Shown here one piece after another: positions 1 to 38,153 of a DNA stretch of 64,000 nucleotides. The translations under genes and the position numbers were made by a program. Location: assembly GCA_034670405.1 (NCBI GenBank), contig JAXDDX010000040.1, positions 124,001 through 188,000 of the forward strand. Direction: 5' to 3'. The notes beneath the pieces were generated by a model. It saw only the letters and a list, made by a program, of their open reading frames with translations. It had not been told where the DNA came from and made no database searches. This DNA comes from Hoplostethus atlanticus. Lineage: Eukaryota; Chordata; Actinopteri; Trachichthyiformes; Trachichthyidae. Each line of letters begins with the position of its first letter. The first letter of the stretch is position 1.

Positions 1-682
1 GAGAGAGGCGGATGAGGAGAGGTAGCATATGGAGAAAAACAAAAACAGAAAAAAAAAAAAAGAGTTCAAACAAAACAAAATCCACTATAATGCCATTGTT
101 GATTCTGATCAAATCACTTAGTGTAACCAAATTCAATTGGATCCAGATTAATGCTCAGTGTATGTAGCATGTAATGGACCTCATCTACAGCAGGGGGCAC
201 CGTAGAGTACGATTAGACTTAGGCTACTTTTGCGAACTACAGTTTTCAGTTAGATTTTTCCAGTGAGCTGACACCTTTCCTTTGTAACAATCCAACTAAA
301 TGTCACCCGAAATGTTTTTCTTGTCTGAGTGGAAAGGCCTCTGATGCACCATGTGGGCCGTGCAGCACAAAAACTCTCCAGTGACACTAATACTGGCAAT
401 TCCCTGAAACACCGTTTGACCATGTATCACTAAAAGTCTCCATTGAAATCAATGTTAATGAAATTCCATTAACAGAGAATTAATTTAGTTTGAAAACTGA
501 ATGTTGTTTTAATGTCCAATTAATTCAGATACTGTACAGGCCAATAATCTCAGCCAGAACTGTATATCCAAATAAACATATTTCAACAAATTATTACCAT
601 CCCAATAGTGACAGAAGCAAGAGCAACATCTGATCTCACATCTGAAATGAAGCACACTGTATGTCGTGAGGCGACGACATAC
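1..682 (-). other. ptpn11b intron 6 (partial)
   Basis: This is intron sequence after the exon 6 donor (GTATGTCG on the minus strand). I looked for the next exon, which in human encodes the TLQQQECKLLYSRKEG segment, and did not find it. The stretch is AT-rich and shows nothing else I can name. Confidence 0.6.
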
Positions 683-26733
<26,051 letters not shown>

Positions 26734-26900
26734 AGCAGTCTTTGAAAGCTGTCAAGTTTCCTCAAACGAGCAGGGAAAGTCAAATAAAACAGTAAACCTT
26801 CCCCCCAGTAGCTACGGCGCGTCGCTGCGAAGAGTGAGAGGTCTGTCTAACCACCGCGTCAAGACGGACGTAATAAAACAAGAGACTTCCGGTTGATACT
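26734..26900 (-). promoter_or_regulatory. ptpn11b 5' UTR and probable core promoter
   Basis: Directly upstream of the ATG the DNA is CpG-containing (GACGCGCCG, GACGCGG) and has no TATA box. At 26885-26893 the minus strand reads ACCGGAAGT, a consensus ETS-family site common in housekeeping promoters, with a TTACGTCC CRE-like half site just downstream of it. The transcription start itself is not determinable. A C-run at about 26910-26924 marks the upstream edge. Confidence 0.55.
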
Positions 26901-27164
26901 TTCAAAATAACCCCCCCCCCCCCCTTTTTTTTTAGTAATACAAAGTGGAAATAGATGTATATTTTAAGGAGGAAACCGTACCAGAGCTAGGTTTTTCCTG
27001 TTAAAGTCATGAAGTGTTGTTATGTTTAAATACCCCCCTTTACTCTATTCTTGTTTATATTCTATTTTGTATTGTTAATTGCTGGTGCAATGTCCCGATT
27101 TCCCCACTATGATCATTAAAAGCTTCATATTATCTTATTCTGTGTATTTTTTTGTAGTCCTAAA

Positions 27165-27500
27165 GTTACTCGACCATAAGGCACTCATTTCATTAGGAAA
27201 TACCATGCACCATAACACAATATATTGTATATATATTGTTCTGTACTTGTCAAAAGTGACACATCTTACAATTTTATTTTGCAGCTTCTATGAGTGTAAA
27301 TGCACTTCTTTTAGACATTACATTCTTCTAAGTTTTGTGGTATGTTATTTCTATTTAAGTCATCAAATATTATATATTATTATAATATTATAACATTTTA
27401 CTCTTCAATTTACATGACTATAAGGCATTTATTTCAACAAGAAATGCCATGCATAATGTGGCAGTATAATCTTATTTTATGATCTCCTTTACTTAATTAC
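27165..27500. repeat. Imperfect direct duplication, AT-rich
   Basis: A segment near 27165-27290 (CTCATTTCATTAGGAAATACC, ATGCACCATAA) recurs diverged near 27420-27500 (CATTTATTTCAACAAGAAAT, GCCATGCATAATG). Intergenic. Confidence 0.5.
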
Positions 27501-27659
27501 TTTTTTAAAGTGGCGCTTTTATTTTGAAAGGAAGTAAATATATTTTCCGGTCTTGTTCTGGCTAACTCTAAATAGTTTGATGCAGCTAGGTGAACAATGT
27601 TTAACTCTCTTCACTGTTTCCATAGGGATAGTTATTATACCACGGCCTCCATAAGTTTC

Positions 27660-27850
27660 TCATAAAGATATGCATTATAAAACATAGTTCCGGTTCTCAG
27701 TTCCCGTCGCGTTTGAAGCCGCTGTAAAATACAATAAAATACCCAATAAACGCACACCTGCGTCCGCATGAAACAGTTCATTTTTTAAATATTAATACGC
27801 TAACCGAAAGTCACCACTCACACCGCCGCTTATGTGTCGCCTAGCAACCA
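27660..27850. repeat. Dispersed repeat, copy A (copy B at 55.65 kb)
   Basis: It shares with 55650-55800, in the same orientation and order, ATTATAAAAC, GCTGTAAAA, ACCCAATAAA and the TAA/CGTGCTAACCG-like motif. This looks like a short non-autonomous fish transposon. Ends are not defined. Confidence 0.65.
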
Positions 27851-28109
27851 CGTTGTTAAGCTACTGTCCAAGCTGCAAGGCGGAAGAATAACATTCAATT
27901 ATTAATTTACTATCATTGATTAAAAAAAATAAAAGATTTATTGAACATTTGGGTTCTTTCTTTTTAATACAATGGTGTGTTAGGCCTTTTATAAAAGCAA
28001 TAAGCCACTCTAGGCGGTGCTGGCTGACTGTGTTTGGCTATTATCAGTAAGTGCACACAGGCAGTCTTGTGTAATACTTCAGTAAGAGTTTTACTGCAAA
28101 ACAATACAT

Positions 28110-28265
28110 ATCTAATTTTATTTAACCTTTTTTTTCAACCAGGCAGCAGCATAGTCCCATTGAGATTACTAATCTGTTTTTCAAAGGAGACTCGGCCAAG
28201 AAAGCAGCATCATGAAACACAAATGAGCTGCAGACCAACAACATACAGTAATGAATCAAATCAAA
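28110..28265. repeat. Teleost interspersed repeat
   Basis: It contains TTTATTTAACCTTT, GTCCCATTGAGATTA, GGAGACTCGGCCAAGA and GCAGCATCATGAAACAC. This order is common in fish dispersed repeats. It lies between agrn and ptpn11b. Confidence 0.6.
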
Positions 28266-28797
28266 ATACAGTCAAAGTAACATAAAATACAGGTATGTTT
28301 TCTATATGAGTGGTCAAAAGGCATTAGTCCAATATATGTTTGCTATATATGATTTAGTCCAGAGTTGCATACGTATCCATTCTCCTCAGTAGGGAAATAA
28401 TGGAGGGAGTGAAACCCATGATCAAAATAGGCATTTTGTCCATTCTGTCATGGTGCTAGCTTCAAAATGACCCCCTGGAATCTCTTCAAGCACCTATTTA
28501 AGGAACTACTGCCATAATGCACACATATGTCTAGCTCATCTATATTTCCCTCAATAGTTTGAACTGTAGCCTTCCTACATAAGGGCGTCTATTAGGCCTA
28601 CACAACACTTTCAGTTCACCGCTGATTCTGTTCATCGGCCTGCTTTATCTTCACCAACAATGCAATATTAATGAACTTGTGCAGCGGTTCGCCGTGCCAT
28701 TGTGGTGTGCTGCTATTGTCTTGCAAGGGATAAAGGCAAATCTATTTAAGTCTGCCTCTCCATATCATTGAGTCATGATGGGAAAAGAGGGGAGGGA

Positions 28798-28819
28798 GGG
28801 AGAGAGAGAGCGAGAGAGA

Positions 28820-28863
<44 letters not shown>
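28798..28863. repeat. (GA)n microsatellite, interrupted
   Basis: GA-rich tract with a few interruptions (GCGAG, GGTGAG, GAAAGAG). Confidence 0.9.
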
Positions 28864-28864
<1 letters not shown>

Positions 28865-31309
28865 GCAGAGCAGCATTGACGTCACCAGGCTGTGGTTATC
28901 AGTGGAGGTTAATCTACTGGGGGATGAATGGGCTTATGCAATTGTCTGTGAGCCCACAGGCTTCTCGTCTATGGATTTGCTTTCCACTGATACTGTTTGA
29001 CCCACGGCGCTGCCGGGCGTTCAGATAAACACTGCGTGGACAGAGTGGGAGTCTCTCCTCTCTGTGGAATTGCTGTTGTCAGTGTAGATGCTGTTCTTCA
29101 GGCTGGACAGATGGGTTGGAGAGCAGCCTGTGGTCGCACAATATTGATATTGTCTGTTCAATGGGTGTTGGACAATGGATGAAGATGGCGACAAATAATA
29201 GAATAGTGGAGTGATACTGAGAAACGCTGAAGCGCTCTGTTCCGTTGACCATGGAGGAAAAGCAGGAAAGAAAATGGCACAATCACATATTAAAGGCGCA
29301 TGACACCTTTTGTATATCTTGTGTTGTTTTCAGGGAAGATAGAAAGCTACTTTTTCTGGGTGTGTATGTTTGTATGTGTGTATGAGCACATTCTAGGAGG
29401 CCACAGATCAATCAGCCCTGTGTGTGTATGTGTGTATGTTTGGGGTATTACAGTGTGTGTGTGTGTGTGTTGGGTGGATTACTAGTAGTCACGACCTTAA
29501 TCATTCTTGTTGTAGCCATAACAACAAGTCATTTGGCTGAAATAGTAACCTTGCAGGGAATAATAACCTGAAACGATACTAAATGGATTCATTACTCTAT
29601 TCATAAATGGCGGCGGTGCCTGAACTACAACATTTACTCCTTATCACTGCACAAAATCATGTCCTCTCGAGCCCCCGACGGGAAACGATAACGTCCACGA
29701 GCGCAGAGGAGTTTCCCAGCGCAGGGGAAACCGGAAACCACGACGTCCTATCTACCCCGAGGTGATTGGTTCTCAAATTGACCTTTGACCCTTATGCCCC
29801 GCGACCGGCAAATCCGCCTGTCCAAAGATTAAAAAAAAAAAATCTGGCAAGGAAAACAAAGAGGACTTACATTGAGAGTGATGCAGCCGGACAGCCGGGG
29901 GCCTTGTTACGGGCAGAGAAAGAACCGTTATTAGCACCAGGACGGTAAAAAAAAAAACCGCGAGAAAGAACTGTCAGTCGTTATTTCACAAAAGCGGTTG
30001 AAACGCAAAAAGGTGCCAGTATGTTTTTTGTTTGTTTTAGGGGGAAAAGTGCTTCAGCGATGACGACACGGGTCTTTTCTATAGTCTCGAGGCTGCGTCG
30101 GCTCCGCGCGCGCGGAACATCTGATGACATTTCGCTCGCAGAGGGCCCGGTTGGGTTGCATAATTCATAAATCCACTTTGACCTTTGAACGAAACCGCGT
30201 TCCCCAATCTGTGTAAAAAAAAAAACACGTCTTGAGATGTGCTTAGCTAACGCTGACTGGCTCGAGACAAAAAAAAAAAAAGAAAAACATAATGAAAATG
30301 AGCTTTTGTGAGTCTCGTGTCCCCCAAAACACCCAAACTCCTAGATTACTTTGCTTCTACGTTTGGACGTAGTGCTTTGTTTTGATTTAAATCCTAAAAA
30401 AAAACGTCATCAACCTGCTTAAATTTATTAGCTTGAAAACGAAATCCGCCCCCCTCCCAATAGGAAATCTCTCACTGGGCTCTCTCACATTATTTATCAT
30501 TTCAGAGAGCTTTAATTAACACTACCCAAGATGCAGTGTCCTTCTCTGTCATTAGCCAAGAGTAAATTAAAGTCATTAACTCTCAGGCTTAATGGAAATG
30601 TGCAAGTCTTGTTACAGTTTTTGGGATGTGTTGGATGATGTGTAAAGCTTTGCAGCGGTCGTCTTTTTTTCTGTCTGTTTTGAAATCCCATTTCAGACTT
30701 TCAATTAGCAGCCTTGCATCAGAGATAAACGGTGGGGGATTTGAATCAGAAGTAAATATTACCGTAGCCTGGAAAATGTGTCCACAAATGGTGTTTATTG
30801 ACGTACATATTAGTGCACCGACATGAATTGCTTTGTGGCCCCTGATACAAATCTGTGTTTTTCCTCCGGTCTGGGGACTGTTTGTTGAATTTGTGGAACA
30901 AGATCCTCTCTGAGTGACTCTCTGGACTCACAAAATACTTGAGTTTTTCCACCAATACAAAATGAACTCGATTTTATAGCAATTACAACTGATCTGGAAC
31001 CCAAGGAATCCTCCCATAACCTAGAAAAGTACCCCTAGGTGCCATTGCAGAATTGGGGGGGGCCGATAAAATGTGGAACTCTGGGCGAAATAAAAAGATA
31101 CAAGTCCAATCACTCTGTGCTCCTCTAAATTCAGGGAGTGCGATCAATAATCCCGGTAATTTCACGGGAGGTCAGAAGGATCGTTGTAATATCGTTAATG
31201 GGGCCTTTGCGGCGCTGCGGCTCAAAAGGGGGCCCCCCCCCCCCCGGCGCAAGTGAGTGAATCTGAATGAATCAAGATGGCCGACAAGAAGTGGGGTCCA
31301 TTTGGTTGA
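28864..31309. other. Intergenic stretch between agrn and ptpn11b
   Basis: No gene is visible. 29640-30130 is richer in CpG than its surroundings. Short GT runs lie near 29450. No splice-flanked coding segment was found on either strand. Confidence 0.5.
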
Positions 31310-34047
31310 CACTTTTATTTCATGGTGGTAGGAACACAAGACAAAAAAAGTCATAAAGTTAGTAACGGTCAAGGTCATGCCACTCTTACTCGGTGCACTG
31401 CCCTTTCAGGAGATCTGCGCAGTCAGACAGTCGTTTACAGAGGCCAGAGGTGTTGGGGTGGGGATCCACATGTAGACATAAATAAGGAACAGAAATAGAT
31501 TCAAAAAACAGTAAATAGTTTTTTGTAAAAAGCCAGAGGACACGTGTCTGGAGGCCCCGTCGGGAATTTTTTTTTTTTTGTGTATGAGCATTATTACTAA
31601 TATAATTATGTATTATTGATTTACAGGATGGGGATGAGGCTAAAGGAAGAGGAAACAGCTCTGTATGGGCGACTGGTCCGGGTGACCAGTTTTAAGGCAA
31701 TTCATAGTTTCCACCCTGACCATAGATTGCAACTGTCGTTCACTCTTCTCGAGTCCGTAGGATTAGTCTGCAAATGTACAGGAATCGCCCCCCCATCGTG
31801 CTCTTTTTTTTTAAGCACTAGTGTCCAAACGGGTCAAAGAAGAAAGAAGAAGACCAGTTAAGAGTGCTGAGAATTACAGATTTTTATGTCTTGGTACGCG
31901 CAAAAAGGGTATCCTGGTCTGGCTTGATGACACACTACAGTCATACACCCCCCCCCTCCCCCTCCCCCCCACCCACTGACAATATCATCATCATGTGTGG
32001 GGTTGAACAGACAAGTCAGACTTGGTTCCAGTGTATAATACTAAAAACATAAACCTCCACAGATCACACATTGCTAAATTTACACTGAAAAAAAAAACAG
32101 GAATTGCAGGGGGGGGGGCTGTACAAAACGGCTGCTGATTAAGAAACGTAAAAGAAACCAGTACAAGACCATTGGTACTCAACCACGAACAGGCATGACG
32201 TTTGTCTGGTAATATTGCCAAGTATCTCATATCAAAACAAGAGTGTCTTTGAGTCGAGTCATTGCAGCTTATTGGGAGTTCGGCAAAGACGGCTCTGCGT
32301 TGCATCAGTTCATTGAATGTTACAGATAATACAAACCCATGCATTACTATGTTAACCGGCAAGTGGGATAATGCGCCTTGTTTTGTTTTTTTCCTCTCTT
32401 CCCCCCCGACATCACATTGTCCCGTCTCTCGACAGCCGGAGAGAGGTTTCTCCCAGAATGCAAGGTATCGCCTCCTGCTCCCTCGGTTCGGATACGAAAA
32501 AAGAAATAGAGTCTCAGAAAAAAAGTTTGTTGAAGCTTAAAGAATTTTTTTGTTGTTGTTGGTGTTGACAACTGACTTGTTGGTTGACAGCACATCCCCG
32601 AGAGTTGCAGTACTCCCCGTTGACAAGATCTCTGGACGCCTCCTTTCTGGCTCTGCTTTTCTTCAGCCTTTCAGCGCCTCCTTAAGGTCGGTTATGGTAA
32701 CAACTCTTCCCCTTATGCACCATTTGTAGGTCCAGCAAAACTAACCGCTCCCAAAGAAAACAAAAACAAAAAAAAGAGGCAAAAATAAAAACAACAAAGA
32801 AATATTTCTGCTAGCTTGGTAGTTTCTGCAATCACATGAGGAGGAAAAAAAATGTACCTTTTTTTTTTGTTAATCGCCACAAAAATTGGAACAGTTTGTG
32901 GAACAGAACATGTGAATTAAACCATTTTCTTTAAAAAAAAAAAAAACAACAACCCCAAAACAACAACCAAAAATAAAAAGAAAACAATATCAAACCAACA
33001 CTGTAGAAGTGCATGCATTTATAGTGGTCATCATAAGTTCATCTGCTGATGAACACACAATACATGAGAAGCACAATTCTCCCATCGTACATATTCACAG
33101 TCTCAGGTATTATTTATATACTCTAGATTTATTACATTTATTTATGTCTATGATTAATTGACTGGTGACTAATGGGATGAGAGTCATCGTGGGATGCAGC
33201 GCTCTCTTCTTATCCGGGTTGCAGTGTTAGTGAGGCATATTTCAAAAGTAAAGACTCTGTAGGAGTCAGACTGAGCGGAGAGTTTTTAGCGCTGTGAGAT
33301 GGAGGAGGAGGAGGAGGAGGAGGAAGGGTGGGGGGGGTTGATCGAGTGGCTTCGAAGATGTACTTTCTCACTTGTAGCAGCTTGACTGATATCTGAAAAG
33401 TCCCATTAGGAAAAGTACAGCGGGCTACCGAGGCTGAATGTTCCTGGAGCCGCACAGGCAGGTTGGGCGTGCGACGTCGACGCACCGGCTGCGGAGGACG
33501 CCGCATCCAGCTCCTGCAGGGGGGGAGGTGGGGGAGGGGAGGGGGGAGGGGGGTATGTCGTTGACGTGGATGTGTATGGATGTAAAGGCCATGCTCGGGG
33601 GAATGTGAATAACAGATATGGCACCAAGACGAGGCGGTAACCAGAGATCGCCGATGAGGTTGCGCCAGCGTTCAAGTAATGAGCGAGGAGGAGGAGGAAG
33701 AGGAGGAGGGTTTTTTTTTTTCCTCGCTGGCGTTTGGTTTAAAAAAAACAAACAAAAAAACTGACAAGGATGAAACTTATTCACAGAGGCCTTTTAGAGA
33801 GAGATGGGGCGGCGGCGGAGGAATATACTGTGAATGGAGGTGCAGATTAAAAGAAAACAAAACAAAAAAAACAATATATAAAGCCAAAAAAATTAAAACA
33901 ACATATTCATTTTCTTTCCAATATAAAAAGCGATGAAAAGTATACAAAAATAGAAAATAATTACAGCAGGAGACATGGGCGCTATGGAGGGGGGGGAGGG
34001 GGGGGTGGGAGGGGGTCGTTCCTCTCGGTTGCGTTTCCTCTGCCAGG
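31310..34047 (-). other. agrn: Probable agrn 3' untranslated region
   Basis: This follows the agrn stop codon. AATAAA signals on the minus strand occur at 33142-33137, 33133-33128 and 31319-31314. I cannot tell which is used. The stretch has A-, G- and C-runs, a (GAG)n patch at about 33302-33326 and G-rich patches, but no other coding exon. Confidence 0.35.
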
Positions 34048-34208
34048 CTATTTGGCGGCGGAACAGTGTAATATTGTGGGACTATTTAAGGCGTCCTCCA
34101 CCAGGTGGAGCTCCACGCCGTCCACGACCACGTCCTTAATGCAGCCCGCGAAGCCGGTGCTGTAGGCCTTGGGCAACCGACGGGCCACCGCCAGCTCCTC
34201 CAAGCCGC
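34048..34208 (-). CDS. agrn: agrn last exon: end of LG3 and stop codon
   Basis: A 161-nt exon reading [38 protein letters not shown] and ending CSAAK then TAG at 34050-34048. It closes the LG3 fold; the Cys of AGCIKDV and the Cys near the end are the expected disulfide pair. The acceptor is CCTCCAG after a long pyrimidine tract. Confidence 0.97.
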
Positions 34209-35179
34209 CTGGAGGGGGGGAAAAGGGGGCGGGGTTAGTCGTCATGACGATGAACTGACTTCATAAATACTCACAATAACTCGAAACACCATAAAGGGGA
34301 AAAAGGATGTGATGTTGATTTTGCTTCAAACAGAAAAAAACAATTTAAAACACTTCGAAAACATTATCTTTCTAACAAACTCAACGTTTTGACATTTTCA
34401 AGCTCAAGCAAGCACATTTTGTGGATTTTTTTTGACATTTTCATCAGGAAGCGTAACCTTTTCCAGTGATGTATATGTTGCAGATTAGTAAAGGAAAAAT
34501 TCCACCCCCAGATACTCTTACACTGTTATGTGTCATCAATCTGTAAAGTTCAACGCATTCTGGGGGTATATTTTGTGATGAAGTGTTGGAATTAACCTTT
34601 TTGGTTTATCCACTTCAGTTAGTGGTTTGCTGCTTTCCCAGAATGCCTTTCGACAACCCCCGGAGAACGTGCCTGAACGTGCCTGAGCATTTCAGCTGTG
34701 GGTTATACGTGTAGGTGGAGAGCGCAGTGACAATGATGATAACGTCAAGAGAGCAAGTTTTCAAAACCCTACATGTCTTGTTGCTGCAGTGCATTCTGGT
34801 CTATCTTGGCGACTGTCAGTGGAGAAATTGGTATCTCCTCTTCTATGATGGATTTCTCCCTGGAACTCTCTTTGTCTTCACTGTTCATTTCTTAGTGACT
34901 TTTTGAGCTCTTTTTGCACCACGTCCAATAAAAAAAACATTTTCATTTCACTTCCTAATGTCCTTTTTTTAGGACTGTTTCTCTAAATGGCTCCTTTTCA
35001 CTTTCGGTGATTTTTTGAACTACGCTTTTGAGCCGATGCACCCAAAGCAGTCATTAGTGCCTTAGTCAACTCGGCAGAGTAGATGCTCCAGTGCAGATTC
35101 CCATTACTGAAATCTGCACTGGAGCATTCTGGGAGAGAGGCTGACCCTAGTTATTGCCAGTTTAACCAGTCTGCTTCAT

Positions 35180-35225
<46 letters not shown>

Positions 35226-35603
35226 CTGTTATCTACACTGTCAAGCTCTCTTCTCCCCTCCCACCCTCTTTTTCTCCCCTTCGCTTCATGTTTCTCCAAA
35301 TCTTTTTTTCTCCTCAGTCACCCCCCCCCCACCCCCCTCTCTCTCTCTCCCTCTTTTTTCTCTCTGTGAGTTCATATCCACGTCGAGCTCTTTACATCCC
35401 CTCTCCCTGCCCCCCTTTAATCGGATTGGGCGCCTCCGAATCGCGGATCGACGGGGCTAATTTTCATGGGAGTTACAGATGAATTAATGATGAACAGTGA
35501 AAAGGGGGATTTAAAAGGGAGAAGGGCTTTATGGGAGGGCCGGGTGAGGATTATGTATTCTTGCTGCAGGCCTCGCTCAGCACCTATTCCACTGCACTGC
35601 CTC

Positions 35604-35636
<33 letters not shown>

Positions 35637-36333
35637 ATACGTGTACATGCAACTGTATGGGCGCATGCAACGTGTCCCTCAAATGTCTCCTCTCAAACCC
35701 GCCGCTTCTCCACCTACCACTGAAAGAAAAGTCAAAAGGCTGATTTTATTTCACCCTCCTCCTCCAGTCAATGTTATTTCCTCCGAATGTTCAATCCAGT
35801 CGCGTCGTGTGTGTTCTTTCAAAAGCGATTTCTCCGAGGGAAGTTCAGACCAAATTGAACTCGAGGAAGATAACGCGCCCGACTATGGTCGTTTTGAATT
35901 CTGGAGAGCAGACTTCCTTTCCAGTTAGTCAGATAGCCTTTCATTTCTCAACTCAATACCTGAATGGGCTTGGACTTTTTTTCTTTTCTTCCCCCAAACA
36001 GCAATCTTTTTTTTTTTTTCCTCCCCCCCTGCCGGGGATTCGCTTATCCTCTGCAATGCCAATGAGTTCATCACTCACTTTTGGCAGCCGTCTACCAGTT
36101 GCTAAGATGAAGAAGTACTACCCAATTACCCGAGTATTCCCCCCTGGCTTGATGCATGGGATTTCTACAGATATTGAGTCTGAATGACGGGGTTGGTTTT
36201 TTTTGTGTTTTTGCATGTACCTACCCAACCAGAGTGCTCCGTCTGTGTCCAGCTGCGTTGCCGCCAAAGGCGACGACCCCGTGACCGCCGCCTCGTTGCC
36301 GACCTGCAGAGAGCCGTCTCTGAGTGCTCTGGG

Positions 36334-36388
<55 letters not shown>

Positions 36389-37725
36389 GATCAGTTGGGA
36401 GTCTGGTTTGATGCATGCGTGTCACACTGAATAGCTTCAAATTGCAGTTTCACTTCAAGACTCCGTTGCGCCGCCGCCAGCACACTGAGCACTTACGTAA
36501 CTCCCCCCACGCCAGGCGGCTTGCTAAATGTGCCCGTCTGAAGCCGACAGATGTGGTTGGAATACCGTTCATTATCGGTGGCTCCACGCTCGCCATTAGT
36601 GCACACTTAGGAATTGTGATGAGAGCGCTCCTTTCAGCCGGTGAAGAGGCTTTTCAGGAGACGGAGTGACAGTCGAGCCGAGCCGTGAACCCGGATAACT
36701 GCAAGCTGTACGCCACATGTCACGGTTTACATCGACATACAAATGATGTCACTCCTTAGGAACCAATGATGTGGATTGTTTGATGTGGATTGTCTATTAC
36801 ATTACATTACAGTCATTTAGCAGACGCTTAGCAGAAGCGACTTCCAAAGGTGAGTTCACACTATGTGGGGATCGAACCCAATTGCAATGGAAGCAATGCA
36901 ATTATCCTCCGAACTCCCGGCCTCCAGGAAGACAAAAACAAATCAAGGACAAAGCCGGGATAAGTACGACTGATCAGTTTCATCATCATGTTTGTACCAG
37001 GGGATCCTTGCACAGAACTCACACAGCTTGCAGCAACTCAAATGCATTACGGATGGCAGCCCCCCTTTACCTGCTGGCCTTGATGCGGATCCAGCGGTTG
37101 GTGTTGACGCGCACCGAGGAGCGCAGCACCACGGGCTTGGAGCCCAGGTCGTAGGTCATCTGGACGTGGCCGTCCACGATGGCCAGGGCGATGTAGTCGG
37201 AGCGCTCCACTCCCTTCCCGCTCCACAGCACCAGGCCCTGGGTCGCCTCCGTCCGGATGCTCAGCTCAAACTTGTTCACCAGCAGAGCCTTCTCGCTAGG
37301 GGAGCAGAACAGGGGTTAGCTGGGCCGGCTAATGGTGCTGATGGAGGTCCAGTCTTAGTGTCTAGGTGTGAGCTCAGGTGATGTTTGTGGTCGTGTGTCA
37401 TTTGCCAATACGTGTGTGAAGGCAGGGTCATTCATTGCTGTGTAAAGGGAATCAAACTCCCGGTTCCCAAGTCTTTCAGTGGCACCGTTTTCCACCGATT
37501 TACAAATATGGTGTGAAGAGAACCCTCCATTTGTGTTTGCTAGGTCACAGAGCCAGAAAGGCTTTTAGCTGCGGGTGTAGGGCCTCATACAGACGGAGTT
37601 ACAGGGTTTGGTGATGATCAGGATGCAGACTGAGTCTAGGAGTAGCGGGGGGGCGTTGTGCTATTAAGCTTCCACTTCCTACTGAGCCTGAACTGCACTG
37701 CTGTTCCCGGCTTCCTCTGTTGTTG

Positions 37726-37767
<42 letters not shown>

Positions 37768-37912
37768 AAGAAGCTGTTTGATCTCCAGTCTCTTGACTGC
37801 TGTGGGGGTGATTTGGTTATGGGGACTAGGCAACTTCCGCCCATCCTAAAGAGGAGGCATTTCAATGTCATATTTGTGTATGTGCGTGTGAGAAAATGTG
37901 CACACATACACA

Positions 37913-37955
<43 letters not shown>

Positions 37956-38106
37956 CCATCACACACCTGGGCCTGCACATTCACACACACAAACATGAAG
38001 TTGAGAGCGTCGACGCAAACACTAGGGAAGCTATTTTTAAATGAAAGTGTTTCTCTGTTCTTTGCTGGTCCCTCAAACAAATAGATATCAAGAGAATCAT
38101 CAATCC

Positions 38107-38153
<47 letters not shown>

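Larger units (their letters stand above)
34209..36224 (-). other. agrn last intron
   Basis: It holds a dispersed repeat copy, a 17-bp inverted repeat and CT and GT microsatellites. No exon is visible. Confidence 0.6.

Noticed and set aside
29640-30130. CpG-containing intergenic patch considered as a promoter island
   Set aside because: No exon, start codon context or splice donor was found nearby on either strand; composition alone is not enough.
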